Positions 1-11,394 of a DNA stretch of 64,000 nt are shown here, in pieces. Source of the DNA: Rhineura floridana (Eukaryota; Chordata; Lepidosauria; Squamata; Rhineuridae); assembly GCF_030035675.1 (NCBI RefSeq), contig NC_084489.1, positions 35,610,001 to 35,674,000 of the forward strand, in the 5' to 3' direction. The position numbers and the translations under genes were made by a program. Under the pieces are notes generated by a model that ran no database searches, was not told the DNA's origin, and was given only the letters and a program-made list of their open reading frames with translations. The number at the start of each line of letters is the position of its first letter. Positions within the stretch are counted from its first letter, which is position 1.

Positions 1-1945
1 GCCTTTTCTCTAAACTAAAAAGCCCCAAATGCTGCAACCTTTCCTCGTAAGGGAGTCGCTCCATCCCCTTGATCATTCTGGTTGCCCTCCTCTGAACCTT
101 TTCCAACTCTATAATATCCTTTTTGAGATGAGGCGACCAGAACTGTACACAGTATTCCAAATGCGGCCGCACCATAGATTTATACAATGGCATTATGATA
201 TCGGCTGTTTTATTTTCAATACCTTTCCTAATTATCGCTAGCATGGAATTTGCCTTTTTCACAGCTGCCACACACTGGGTCGACATTTTCATCGTGCTGT
301 CCACTACAACCCCGAGGTCTCCTGGTCGGTCACCGCCAGTTCAGACCACATGAGCGCATATGTGAAATTCAGATTTTTTGCTCCAATATGCATAATTTTA
401 CACTTGTTTATATTGAATTGCATTTGCCATTTTCCCGCCCATTCACTCAGTTTGGAGAGGTCTCTTTGAAGCTCTTCGCAATCCCTTTTTGTTTTAACAA
501 CCCTGAACAATTTAGTGTCGTCAGCAAACTTGGCCACTACACTGCTCACTCCTAATTCTAGGTCATTAATGAACAAATTGAAAAGTACAGGTCCCAATAC
601 CGATCCTTGAGGGACTCCACTTTCTACAGCCCTCCATTGGAAGAACTGTCCATTTATTCCTACTCTCTGCTTTCTGCTTCTTAACCAATCCCTTATCCAC
701 AAGAGGACCTCTCCTCTTATTCCATGACTGCTAAGCTTCCTCAGAAGTCTTTGGGGAGGTACCTTGTCAAACGCTTTTTGAAAGTCTAAGTACACTATGT
801 CCACTGTATCACCTCTATCTATATGCTTGTTGACACTCTCAAAGAATTCTAGTAGGTTACTGAGACCGGACTTTCCCTTGCAGAAGCCATGCTGGCTCTG
901 CTTCAGCAAGGCTTGTTCTTCTATGTGCTTAGTTAATCTAGCTTTAATAATACTTTCTACCAGTTTCCCAGGGACAGAGGTTAAGCTAACTGGCCTGTAA
1001 TTTCCGGGATCCCCTCTGGATCCCTTTTTGAAGATTGGCGTTACATTTGCCACTTTCCAGTCCTCAGGCACAGAGGAGGACCCGAGTTACATACTTTAGT
1101 TAGCAGATCAGCAATTTCACATTTGAGTTCTTTGAGAACTCTCCGGTGGATGCCATCCGGGCCCGGTGATTTGTCAGTTTTTATATTGTCGATTAAGCCT
1201 AGAACTTCCTCTCTCGTTACCACTATTTGTCTCAGTTCCTCAGAATCCCTTCCTGCAAGTGTTAGTTCAGGTTCAGGGATCTGCCCTATATCTTCCACTG
1301 TGAAGACAGATGCAAAGAATTCATTTAGCTTCTCTGCAATCTCCTTATCGTTCTTTAGTACACCTTTGACTCCCTTATCATCCAAGGGTCCAATCGCCTC
1401 CCTAGATGGTCTCCTGTTTTGAATGTATTTATAGAATTTTTTGTTGTTGGTTTTTATGTGCTTAGCAATGTGCTCCTCAAATTCTTTTTTAGCATCCCTT
1501 ATTGTCTTCTTGCATTTCTTTTGCCAGAGTTTGTGTTCTTTTTTATTTTCTTCATTCGGACAAGACTTCCATTTTCTGAAGGAAGACTTTTTGCCTCTAA
1601 GAGCTTCCTTGACTTTGCTCGTTAACCATGCTGGCATCTTCTTGGCCCTGGCGGTACCTTTTCTGATCTGCGGTATGCACTCCAGTTGAGCTTCTAATAT
1701 AGTGTTTTTAAACAACTTCCAAGCATTTTCGAGTGATGTGACCCTCTGGACTTTGTTTTTCAGCTTTCTTTTTACCAATTCCCTCATTTTTGTGAAGTTT
1801 CCTCTCTTGAAGTCAAAAGTGACCGTGTTGGATTTTCTTGGCAATTGGCCATTTACATGTATGTTTGTAATGTAATGCTGGTGTCCACTGTATGGGTCCA
1901 TTTTTAGTAGTGGTTTCCTTTCAATACTTAATTCCAATTAAAACA
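1..1945 (-). mobile_element. CR1 LINE, 5'-truncated, ORF2 RT region plus 3' UTR
   Basis: A CR1-clade LINE on the minus strand, with its 3' end beyond the left edge. Two minus-strand frames, 1937-1041 (298 codons) and 1071-304 (255 codons), cover the part before the reverse transcriptase (RT) and the RT itself. RT landmarks in the second frame are NYRPVSL (about residue 24), YLDFQKAFD (about 94-102), GVPQGSVLGP (about 152-161) and the catalytic FADD (182-185). The change of frame near 1075-1085 points to a small deletion; from memory a few bases after GACCCGAG are missing compared with the family. The endonuclease half is absent, so it is 5'-truncated as is usual for CR1. The 3' UTR-like part (1-300) matches the CR1 type that ends in a GAAGAGCC-like tail. 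It is fairly well preserved, hence moderately young, but unable to move itself. Confidence 0.93.
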
Positions 1946-3515
1946 GGCTTAAGATACTGCATACATGCTTTTATTGTGAATTCATGTGAATTTTTAGATA
2001 TATTTTATAATTGTTATTTTTTTCTTTTGTATATGATTCATTTTGTTTTCATTTTATGTATATTGTTTAGAGATTTATTGCTCAATTATGTTACTTAAAA
2101 TGTGGATTATTGTTTTTCTTACTATTAGCAACTGTATTGAATGTAGAATTTATATTGATTTTTGTTGAAATTTTTTGAAATATAAAGAGGTATGCAAGTT
2201 AAATAAATAAATAAAATTGTTGGACCACTGCGCTCTGGATCACCTTCCCCAAAAGGAATATTTACAACTAGGCAGTATTTGCCAAGAATCAATGGGTCCA
2301 GGGTGGTCTTTTTCAGGGGTGGTCAAATCACCAACTTTTTCAGGGCAGCTGGTATCACTCCCTCCTGCAAAGACACGTTGACCATACCCCGGACCTCCAC
2401 TCAGTCATGCCCTTTCTGCAAACTAATAAGTGAAGAATGTCAATGGTTGAGAGCATGTTACTGGCCAAACTTGATAAAATATAAACATGGATATATTGTT
2501 TTGATTTCGGGGAAGTTATTATGCATGGGAAAAAACTAATTAATAGCATTTTAGAGACTGCCACCAAAAATTAGGATATTAAGTTATTTTTGGGGAAAAA
2601 AAACATTTCTATCCCAAACTCAGCTGTATCCATAAAGCTTGTCTTCTATCATGCATTGGTTGAAGGAGATAAATGTTTCTTGTGCAAACCCGGCAAAGCA
2701 GAGTGGGTAAAAAACAGGTGTTTTTTTTTTTTAAATAACCTTTTATTTAAAGAGGGGTCTTTTTTTAAAAAAAAGAATTGAATGAGAGATAAATCAATAC
2801 AAACATGCTAAACCTCCACTTGCAGACTCATTAAAATTATTTCTGGCTCTATCACATGTACATTGAGTTATCTACCAATCAAACACAGGCATTCATTTTA
2901 GTTTTTCATCTCATGAAAATGGTTCTGCTCATCCTAACTACAAACTCTTGCTTCTTGGAAGTTCTGGACTTGGAGTTTGAATGACTAAAGTTAGATGTGC
3001 AAAGCCACAAACTGGATGGGAATGGGATTGTTGTTTTGAGCTCTGGTGATGATAGAGCTGGGCAATGCAAGGCAAAGGAATTAGGACAGAGACAGTACAG
3101 TATAGAAAAGGACGGTTGGAGGCAGAGTAGAAAGGACTGGAAAGAAAGGGAAGACACTGTAGTATAGACATAGCTTCCTGTTCCTGTATTCCCCCACACT
3201 TTTGCCACAGAAGAACTGTGATGGCTTCTGGGTATAAGAAAGACCCTATCTTTAGGTGGCTCTAGCTGCCTGCAGAGGCAAAATGTAATATAGCTGCTTT
3301 AGGAGGAGAATGAGTTAGTCAGCAAGGTGTCCTTGGATATATTCAAGATCCTGTTCTTGTCTCCTCTCAACTTTGTGTTTGATCTTGGAAGCTTTTATTT
3401 ACATTTCATGAGAAGCTCTTGTTGGTGTTAACAACAACTTCCCTTGAATATACTGGGGAGACAGAAGGCTTGTGAACTCTCCAGTGCTTCTTGCATCAGC
3501 CACCAGGAGCCAGAA
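1946..3515. other. No gene recognised; possible old LINE tail at left
   Basis: AT-rich sequence. The first 270 bases end in AAATAAATAAATAAA near 2200-2215, which could be the 3' tail of an old LINE on the + strand, but no coding part is visible. Poly-T and poly-A runs lie near 2718-2775. Short open frames here have no recognisable domains. Confidence 0.5.
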
Positions 3516-3519
3516 ATGG

Positions 3520-3692
3520 AATTGGCCTTGTACTGAGTCAGACCACTGGTCAATCTAGATCAATATTGTCTATGCTGACTAGCAGTGGCTCTCCAGGGTT
3601 TCAGGCAGGGGTTCTTCCTAGCGGCCTACCTGGAGAGGGACCTTCTGTATGCAAAGCAGATCCTCTACTGCTAAGCTACCGCCAAGCTGCGA
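3520..3692 (-). mobile_element. tRNA-derived SINE (squamate, GGCGGTAGCTnAG-type head)
   Basis: On the minus strand it starts with a tRNA-like head (GGCGGTAGCTTAGCAGTAGAG near 3690) with the A-box layout of a tRNA. It runs into a body that on the + strand reads CTGAGTCAGACCACTGGTC, typical of a common squamate SINE with a LINE-like 3' end. It is diverged from the copy at 16.3 kb. It is not a tRNA gene, because the acceptor stem does not close and the body continues. Confidence 0.8.
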
Positions 3693-3744
3693 CCTTTCAG
3701 CCGACTCCCTTCACTCTTCCTCTGGGACACACAATGGGGATACA

Positions 3745-4260
3745 CCCCCCTGTTCTTCCTGTCACATGACGCAGACAACCCTCACTTCATGCCAACAGCA
3801 CTCCACCATCTTGGAGTTGGGACTGATGCCAGTGAGAATCAGTCGCCAGTGAAATGTTTCGGCCATCTTGCTTGTGGGCTGCGCCTCAACTCGCAATAGT
3901 GGAGGCAGCCATTTTTGAGCCCGGTGCCTCCTGCCCAACAACAGCCTGGTGTGGAGCCTCCCAGCATGGGGCCTCCCAACACGGGGCCTCCTGCTCAGCA
4001 ACAGCTGCTGCTGCCGTGTCCTCCTCCAGGCAAGGCCCAGGTCCCTGAGCCCGAGCTCCCGCAGCCGCCCCCTGACATAAACCATCACCACCAGCAGCAG
4101 CAGAAGCCCGGGGAGCAGCAGCTGAGCAAGCCCGGGGACATAGAGAGGAAGACAACATTGAGACAGCAAACAGCTTCGCTGTAACAAATGCCTGTCACCC
4201 TTCTGCCTCTCGGGAGCTGCCACCCCCGCTAACACCACCTCCTCTTTCTTGGCAGTGCCG
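3745..4260 (+). other. GC-rich P/Q-rich segment of unknown origin
   Basis: A GC-rich block stands out from AT-rich surroundings. In one + frame, open from about 3915 to 4184 (90 codons, no ATG at its head), it reads as a proline/glutamine-rich chain with repeated GPP and PAQQQ units, a run HHHQQQQKPGEQQ and an end ERKTTLRQQTASL. The other strand reads Ala-rich. It runs straight into an L2-type LINE tail (next entry), so the whole block may be one retroelement or a retrocopy carried by a LINE. GCCATCTT/AAGATGGC motifs occur near 3808-3816 and 3864-3870, as in some retroelement promoters. I do not recognise a gene. Low-complexity DNA by chance remains possible. Confidence 0.45.
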
Positions 4261-4436
4261 ATAATGATAATGTTATTTGTTATTTAATTTAATTTTAGTA
4301 AATTGTATTGCTTTTATTGTATTTTTATTGTATTTTATATTGTATTTTTATACCTGTGTTTATTTTTCTTTGTAAGCCGCCTTGAGGGCCTTTGGCCAAA
4401 AGGCGGGGTATAAATAATAATAATAATAATAATATC
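4261..4436 (+). mobile_element. L2-type LINE 3' tail with (AAT)n
   Basis: AT-rich 3' UTR, then GTAAGCCGCCTTGAGGGCC, a GGCGGGGTATAAATA motif and an AAT microsatellite. This is the standard end of squamate L2-like LINEs and of SINEs that use their machinery. Confidence 0.8.
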
Positions 4437-5478
4437 TGGGAATATTTTGAAGAGGTTCCTTTCCTGGGCAAAAAAAAAAAGGTAAATGTGCAAAGTGTAA
4501 ACAATGCAAGAAGGAGATGCAAAATGATGAAACAAAATCCGCTTATTGGGAGAAAATGATGTTGATGAAGATGTGTATATGTCTGAAGAACAATGTGGAT
4601 CAACTTGGTAAATTGAATAATTCACTTTGGAATGCATAATTTGTCAGTACACTATGACTTCAAGTATATTAGTGTTATTCAACAAGCTGTTTGCTCCGTT
4701 GGATGTTAATAGGAAAAAAAACCGTTGCTCCTTATGGCTTGTTTAATCATGTTTAGAATCTAACACCGAAGGTCACAGTGCAGAAGAGTACAGTAACAGT
4801 TGCCACTGGGTGTACTGTTCCTCTATAATGCTAAATTGAGTTGTAAATAAACATGCTTTAGTAATAAGATTTGCACCATTATTTAAGAAATAGGTGAGGA
4901 ACTATCAGTGACAAGTCTGATTTAAATCAAGGATTTTAGTGATTTATATCATTTAAATCAAGGATTAAAATTGCCTTGATTTAAATCAATATACCCTGCT
5001 GAAAAGCAAAGAGCAGTTATTGGGTAGCCCATTATAGGTTGAACAAACATTTCTACTAAATAACTTGTAATTTGGCTGCTACTTCAGTTACCAATTAGTG
5101 TTAAGGCTGTAAAAATTGCTGTCCTATCCCTTGTATTTGTGAGGTCCCCATTCTTCCTGTTTTGCTGGCTGTAGGAAATGAACCCAGGGGAGGGAAGGCA
5201 CCAGTAGCAAGGGGAAAGGGATATGGAATCTTAAGTATGCATACAACCCAATGCCCTTAAAAAAATTATTCAGGGACACTACAACTAAGAACAAATAACA
5301 TATATATTAAAACAACTAATATTAAAATATCAAAATAAAAGAAAGGACAACAAATCTTGCACTTCAATAATGTGTATAGATGCTAAAAACATGCAAATAC
5401 TTGATACAAATAACTAAACAAACTAGATATGTTTTTAAAAAAACTCATACTACCATGAAATAATTAATTTCAAAATTG
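4437..5478. other. No gene recognised; TTTAAATCA-rich patch
   Basis: Mostly unique-looking AT-rich DNA. At about 4918-4990 the motif GATTTAAATCA recurs several times in both orientations, like a degraded palindromic DNA element. Nothing codes. Confidence 0.45.
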
Positions 5479-5938
5479 TTATCTTTATCCCGCTTTTTTT
5501 CCAAGGACTGGAACTCAAGGCGGCTTCCAAATATAAAAGTACATATAATTACAAGCAAACAAAAAATCTACATTAAAATACAATTAAACTATGTGCAATA
5601 ATAAAACCATTTAACTATACAATTGGAGTAATTCAAAACTCACTTTAAGATAGTATAGATAAAACAGTAAAACAATACAACATCCTCTTCAACCCTATCC
5701 TTAGGAACCAACAGTTCCAAAAGCCTTTCGGAATAAAAAAGTTTTCACCTGCTGACAGACTGCAGGGGGGGAGCCATTCTTGCCTCCCTAGGGAGGGAAT
5801 TCCAAAGCCTAGGGGCAGCCACCGAAAATGCCCTATCTCGTGTCCCCACCAATCGTGCTTGTGAGGGTGTTGGGATTGAGAGAAGGGCCTCTCCTGCGGA
5901 TCTCAAAGCCTGGGCAGGTTCATATAGGGAGATACGGT
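5479..5938 (-). mobile_element. L2-clade LINE 3' end
   Basis: On the minus strand the right half encodes the C-terminus of an L2-type ORF2, with phrases like LLSIPT and RDRAFSVAAPRLWNSLP. Then comes a 3' UTR ending at the reverse complement of the GGCGGGATAAAGAT-type tail at 5479-5500. It is 5'-truncated. The same subfamily is inserted again at 37526-37986, where it is better preserved. Confidence 0.85.
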
Positions 5939-6366
5939 CTAACAGACAAAAAGCAAATTACAGTTCTGCCATGGGCTCTGTAACATAATGAATACATGAT
6001 TTGGGTATAATGGACCTTTGTAACCTACTTTAGGTATTGGTGCAGTGTTGTAGGGACGTTTAGGTACATCTTCAGGTTTCCGTGGGCTTATATAAAGACT
6101 AGTATCAAGTAGTAAAGACCCCACCTTCTCTAACCCTGTCCAGATAGGCAACAACACCATCAGGCTAATGAGATTTCAAACCTGCAGAAGTGGGGTATCG
6201 AGTAGGATGGATAACCCTCAGATTGGATTCCAGGTTGTTCAAGAGTGGTTTGTGTTGGCATGATGGTAATCTTGTCAAAGCCCTGGTTGATCTCTGAATT
6301 TGAGTAATGGCCCAAGCAATTAACAAGATTGTTCCTGGATGTTTGCACCTGCTGCTTAGAACCCTG
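5939..6366. other. No gene recognised; target of the half-L1 insertion
   Basis: Unique-looking DNA. Two minus-strand frames of 73 and 79 codons have no known domain. Its right end carries the left copy of the 17-bp target duplication of the next element. Confidence 0.5.
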
Positions 6367-6663
6367 TTGACTTCTTGGTTTATTTTTTTTTTTTATCAAT
6401 AATTTTTATTCAAATTTTCAAAGACAAAAAACAAAACAAAAACAATTAAACAATAAAATAAAATGTTGACTTCCGATTTGTCGCAGATCAGTTATAGGTC
6501 TACAATATATAACAATCCTGTCTCTAAAATTATATTATAAAATCACTTTCCTCCAGTAGTTATCTTAATTAATCATCAAATCTCATAAACATTATTTTAT
6601 TCTTTCCACAAAAAGTCAAAGAGAGGTTTCAATTCCTTGAGAGATATATCTTTCAATTTTTCT

Positions 6664-7029
6664 CCAAATAAACATGTCGCTTAATCCATCTGATTCAAAT
6701 CTCTTAGGCCCAATAATTTCAATAGCCATTCTTCCATTATCTGTATTAATTCCATCTTCCATCTTCAATAATCCTGTTAAGTCCAGTAATTTCAGTAGCC
6801 ATTCTTCCATTATCAGTATCCCATAATAATCTTGTTGTCATAGCCATAGTCCAAATAAACATATTGATTAATCCATCTCGTCAAATCTGTTAGGTCCAAT
6901 AATTTCCATAACCATTCTTTCATTATCAATATTAATTCCATCTTCAATAGTCCTGTTAAATCCAGTGGTTTCAGTATCCATTCATCCATTATCAGTATCC
7001 CATGATGATCTTGCTGTCATAGCCATAGT
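6664..7029 (-). repeat. Two tandem ~180-187 bp repeats in the HAL1-like 3' part
   Basis: Units at 6664-6850 and 6851-7029 both begin CCAAATAAACAT and end TCATAGCCATAGT. They repeat the end of ORF1 and the downstream region. They differ by scattered substitutions and small indels, so the duplication is older than the insertion or was inherited from the source element. Confidence 0.85.
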
Positions 7030-7819
7030 CATATAACAAGAGTCTGATGGGAATTTCCCCCATCACAAATATGTCCTTGCCATCAATTCTGAATATGTTG
7101 CTGAAATATTGTTGTAAAGTCACATCTCTGCTCTTCTTTTTTACAAAATGCACTGGCTCATCTCTTAAAAGTTTTTCCATTGTCACATATTTGTAGTTAA
7201 TTCCATAATTTTTTTCTATGTCAAGCCCCATCACATCATTCCAGTCAAGAATTCTGAATATGTTGCTGAAATATTGCTGCAAAGTCACATCTCTGTTCTT
7301 CTTTTTTACAAAATGCACTGGCTCATCTCTTAAGAGTTTCTCCACTGTCACATATCTGTAGCCAACTCCATCGATTTTTTCTATGTCAAGCTCCATCACA
7401 TCATTCCAGTCCAGAAAATTATCCAAGACATTGATAACTTTACCACCAAAATCTTCATTAATTTCTTCAGAGACAACGTTGAATTCCAAACAGTAAACTT
7501 TATTTCTAACATCCATAAACTCCAAATCTTTTTCCAATTTCACATTTGTTCCAATCTCCAGGGCTTGTAGCTTCCCTTTAATTTTTCTTTTCTCATCTCT
7601 AATCTCATCAAACACCTCTCTCACAGAATCTCCTATTTCTTTAAGCTCCTGCGTCATTTTGTTAAATTCAATTTTCATCTCCTGTCTACCCTGTCTCAGG
7701 GTTTGTTTTGTTATCTCAATCTCACCCATTATTTTCTGAAACATAATTTCTTCCATGGTCTCAATCACTTTCCTGGTTGTCATTCTTAAAACCACAGAAA
7801 CAAAAATTATTTCAGCCAC
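6992..7819 (-). CDS. L1-type ORF1 protein with duplicated RRM/CTD part
   Basis: A 275-codon frame of the L1 ORF1p type, an RNA-binding chaperone that coats retroelement RNA. Residues about 20-105 look like a coiled coil (EEIMFQKIMGEIEI... then KLQALEIGTNVKLEKDLEFM). Residues 136-190 and 191-245 are two tandem copies of a 55-residue block (47 of 55 identical) spanning the end of the RRM-like domain and the start of the C-terminal domain; both carry KLLRDEPVHFVKKK and LQQYFSNIFRI. The tail begins DGKDIFVMGEIP. Ordinary ORF1p has one such block, so the fold may be disturbed. The listed start could be replaced by M13 or M22. It is not a host gene. Confidence 0.8.
   Translation of the reverse strand: MAEIIFVSVVLRMTTRKVIETMEEIMFQKIMGEIEITKQTLRQGRQEMKIEFNKMTQELKEIGDSVREVFDEIRDEKRKIKGKLQALEIGTNVKLEKDLEFMDVRNKVYCLEFNVVSEEINEDFGGKVINVLDNFLDWNDVMELDIEKIDGVGYRYVTVEKLLRDEPVHFVKKKNRDVTLQQYFSNIFRILDWNDVMGLDIEKNYGINYKYVTMEKLLRDEPVHFVKKKSRDVTLQQYFSNIFRIDGKDIFVMGEIPIRLLLYDYGYDSKIIMGY
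7085..7414 (-). repeat. Two tandem 165-bp in-frame repeats inside ORF1
   Basis: Units at 7085-7249 and 7250-7414. The period is exactly 55 codons, so the frame is kept. The units differ at 8 of 55 amino acids, so they have been diverging for some time while staying open. Confidence 0.9.
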
Positions 7820-8550
7820 AATTGGGTTAATATTACAGGCTTGCTGACATCAGTGTAGACAATACAGCCTGCCTTATCTTTTATGTGTTCAGGAATACAA
7901 AACAAACTTAGTTCCCAACATCAAAACAATTAGTGGCGTCATGAACAAGCAGATTCGTCAAAATGAAATAGACTAAAATAATAATAATTTTTTTCCCCTC
8001 CTCGGAATAGAAATCCCTCTTCCGTTGGTATCTTTAGAATGCACCTCCAGGACAGCTTTTTGCAATAAAAACAAATATAAGCTTTTTTGATTTCTTTCCT
8101 CCTTAATTTTGTGAGTGAAAGAGAAAAGCCATAACTCACCCAGAAGTTCTTCACAGCTGATTCATTGACAAATCTCTTTTTTGCTGCAACAATTTAAACC
8201 AAGTGAAAAAAGAAAATAGAAAGAAGGATGCTTATCTGCCTGTTAGAGTCCGTTTTTCTTTGAAGAAAAGATAAACGTGTCGCTGTAATCAGCTAGAGCT
8301 TGATGAAAGTCCGTCCGGCATTGCAGTTTGAACCTTCTCTCATAAATAAATGAAATCCAGTCCTCCCCACAAAAACAGGCTTTGTGGTTAATCTCTACGT
8401 TTCTCCCTGTCCGGGAGAAAATCTTTACCAATCAAAAAGAACGTTTTGACTGATTTTAAAGCTGAAAAAGCTTCTTCTGAGACGAGAGCTCGACTCAGAG
8501 GCAGCACAGGCAAAGCAACCCTTCCCGGAAGTCTTGACTTCTTGGTTTAT

Positions 8551-9120
8551 TGAGAGGGGACAAACGAAACAGCAGGGATGATGGCTTGAGTATTGGTAGT
8601 GGGAAAACAATTCTTGCTTAATGTACTTATTAATGGTATTTCTATAGTGCCTTATAACCAAAGTTCTCTGGATGGTTTACATTGAAACACCATTAGCAAT
8701 GGTGAACAATTATAGTACAAAATACCTTGGAAGCACTACAAATGTAAGATAAATGGATCAAATGGTAGTGATTCACACTATGAAGGGCATAAATATATAT
8801 GTAATTGACCTAGTGAAACATTGTGTAAATATAGTGTGTTGAAGATACTATGAGAGTATAGATGGCTCCCACAATTGACCAGCAGGGAGGACTTTTGGAA
8901 GAGTCCACTTCCTGTGTTATCTTTGCAAACTCTTTCAATAAAACAACTTCATTATTTAATAATACACAGCATGTCAGGTGTGGTTGGTGGGATACTATGG
9001 TACAGTGGTTCTAGTTTTTTCTAGAGGATTCTAGAAGATAAGGAAAGACTGCTGCTCTACCCTGTGGCTGTTGGCTTTTGGGATGCTGCAGGTGTCCAAC
9101 TTGTCTCTCATGGTGTTTGA
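8551..9120. other. No gene recognised
   Basis: AT-rich unique-looking sequence continuing the target site of the HAL1-like element. Nothing recognised. Confidence 0.5.
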
Positions 9121-9600
9121 CAAATAAATGGAACCTCTGGGGGGATTGTGTGGAGATTTCAGATGTACCATGAATATGCTAATGACATTGACCTCAATCT
9201 TTTCCATATGTTCCTAGGGAAGCAGTGGAAGTTTTGAACCAATGTCTGGAGTCAGTGAGTAACCAGGCAAATAAACTTAAGCTTAATCCAAACAAAATAG
9301 AAGTGCTGTTGATTAGAGATACATCTGATCTGAGAAAGGTGTACCTTCAATGCAGGACAGACTTGCACTCCCCCTGAAGACTCAGGATTGCAGCTTGGGA
9401 TGCTTTTGGATCTAACGATGCATCTGGATTTTCACTAGAAAATTATTGCCAGAAGTGCTTTTACCAGTTGAGGCTCTTTGCCAGTTGCATCATTTCCTTG
9501 AGAAGAAAGACCTAGCTGCTCTAATTCATACTTTACTGATATCCAGATTAGACTACTGTATTGCGTTCTGGGTCTAGGATGTGTTAATGACTGCCTTTTC
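9120..9600 (+). mobile_element. Degenerate L2 LINE fragment (RT C-terminal part)
   Basis: Reading through interruptions, the + strand resembles the L2 stretch KLNPNK..EVLLI, then LGMLLD, YQLRLFASCI and SRLDYCI. It is old, with no open frame of useful length. Confidence 0.6.
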
Positions 9601-9898
9601 TCATATTAATTTATTCATGTTTTATGATCTTAAGGGGCCCCTGCTTCTGGTATCTTCATTGGATGGTGGATAGTAGTGCAGGACAGAGCCTTTTGTGTTG
9701 GCACCAAAATTGAGGAACTGACTTTCTAGGGAGGTCCACTTCAGCCCCTCTCTGCTGCTTTTTAGGAACCCAGCCAGCATGGTCCTCTGAGAGCTTTTGT
9801 GGTGTACTGACAATTGCACTAATGGAATGCAGTTATATAATTTCATTGTTCTGTTGATAAATGCTGCTTTCATTGTGTTGCTGATACTGTGTTTTATG

Positions 9899-10187
9899 TC
9901 GGGGATGGGGAATATTTTGTCAGCTACATTACCTGCCAGTGGTGGGTGGGGCCGGAGACAAAAGTGGGTGGAGCAGCTAATCTAAATTTTACCATTGTAC
10001 ATTAGGGTAATTTTTACATAGACACCTCTGCTCTCTATTCTGACAAGCAAGAGGGATTATTAGAGTTCATGGGCACATTCCAACCAAGCAAGCAAGGTGA
10101 GTGAGGGATGTCACCTGGGGAGAATGCTGAGGGCTAGACAGGCTTGGAGGGCTGCATTCAGCCCCTGGGCCAAGGTTCCCCAACCCT
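9899..10187. mobile_element. Possible hAT MITE
   Basis: Left end GGGGATGGGGAA and right end TTCCCCAACCCTG look like inverted ends of the CAGGGGTGGGGAAC hAT group. The inside mentions no known gene. Flanking duplication is not clear. Confidence 0.4.
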
Positions 10188-11394
10188 GTTTCCTATAATC
10201 TAATACTATACTTGCATGTTGTTGCTAATTGCTGTTAGCTGTGCTGGAGAGTATTCTTTTTTTGTGACAGAATACAAATGTTTCAAACTACATGCATGTA
10301 TTAGTAGAGCAGGGTTATTAATGGTAAAATATATATAGCCCCTTTAGTGGTAGAGATACAGATTTAGGTGTATCTAATTAGGCAGTTCCTCATAGACATA
10401 AAGGAATCGTACTAGTTGCCATGACAGCACATTGTGAAGTAAGTGACAGAATAGAATAGATGAATACTTTCTTGGAGCATGGGCTCTAGTACTTTCACTG
10501 CAACATAACAACTGGCCAGCAGGTGGGGTGTTAGGCTAGTGTTACTACAAATTTCAGAAGAGCACTCGCGTAGTCTAGCAACGAAGAGGGTTGCAGTGCA
10601 TTAGTAATCAACTAGATTATTTTGACATGAGCTTCTTTATGCCTCAGCTTTATTTTATCTGGAAAGACAGACACACACGGGCTTAAATACATTAGATACA
10701 ATTAAAATTAAATATAACTAATAAAGTAACCAAATCCTGATCTCTGAGGCATCTAAACACAAATGCAGTATACAACCACATGGAAAATAACTTCTAGTAA
10801 AAAGAACGACCTGTCTTATTTAAACCCTCTCTGAGAAATGCAAGTATACAGTCTAATTCTGCATCTTGTTTTCCAGTTGTTGGATGATTACAAGATACAA
10901 AGGAGATCAGCAACTGCCCTTTTAATAGCAATGTAGGTGAGATAAGGTACAGAGCTTTGAAATGTGTTGGGACTATTATATCTAACAAATTTGTAAATAG
11001 TCACAAAGACATTGGGGAAACACTTTTAAAATTATTAAGTATGGTATTCAGTATTCAGAAAATATACGTTTAAAATCATCATTTTACATGGAACGTGAGT
11101 GATCTTGTATGTTACATATAAAACATCTCTTAAATGTCTGACCTGCCTGAACTCCCTTTACTGTATAGCCAATGCTCTAGTATTTGGGGTGAGATCCAAT
11201 AGAGTACGAGTGGGCAACCGCTGGCATGGCTGGGTTTCTCTTCTCTCCCTGCAGCTTCCCCTGCACCCCTAAAATCTCTAGAGGGTTGGTGGTCCCTTCA
11301 CAGCAAATATTAAGGGCACACAGGCTGGTGGGGGAGAAAAGAGAACCCAGCAGCCTCATTCACAAGCAGATTACTGTTGTGCAAGCAGACATTA
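10188..11394. other. No gene recognised
   Basis: Unique-looking sequence, no coding signal. A GC-richer patch at 11200-11350 may be an old repeat, but I cannot name it. Confidence 0.45.

Larger units (their letters stand above)
6367..8550 (-). mobile_element. HAL1-like (half-L1) retroelement with 17-bp TSD
   Basis: A complete-looking L1-type insertion on the minus strand. The flanks share a perfect 17-bp direct repeat, TTGACTTCTTGGTTTAT, at 6367-6383 and 8534-8550. The poly-A end is at 6384-6395 (poly-T on +). A 5' UTR of about 700 bp (7820-8533) precedes ORF1 (7819-6992). Between ORF1 and poly-A there are only about 600 bp and no ORF2, so the element has the layout of mammalian HAL1 (half-L1): ORF1 only, moved by an L1 in trans. 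The 17-bp TSD is typical of L1 target-primed insertion. It carries two separate internal tandem duplications (own entries). The perfect TSD argues for a recent insertion. Confidence 0.85.

Noticed and set aside
3762-4238. 158-codon minus-strand frame over the GC-rich block
   Set aside because: Low-complexity Leu/Arg/Ala-rich translation in the shadow of the P/Q-rich segment. No recognisable fold.
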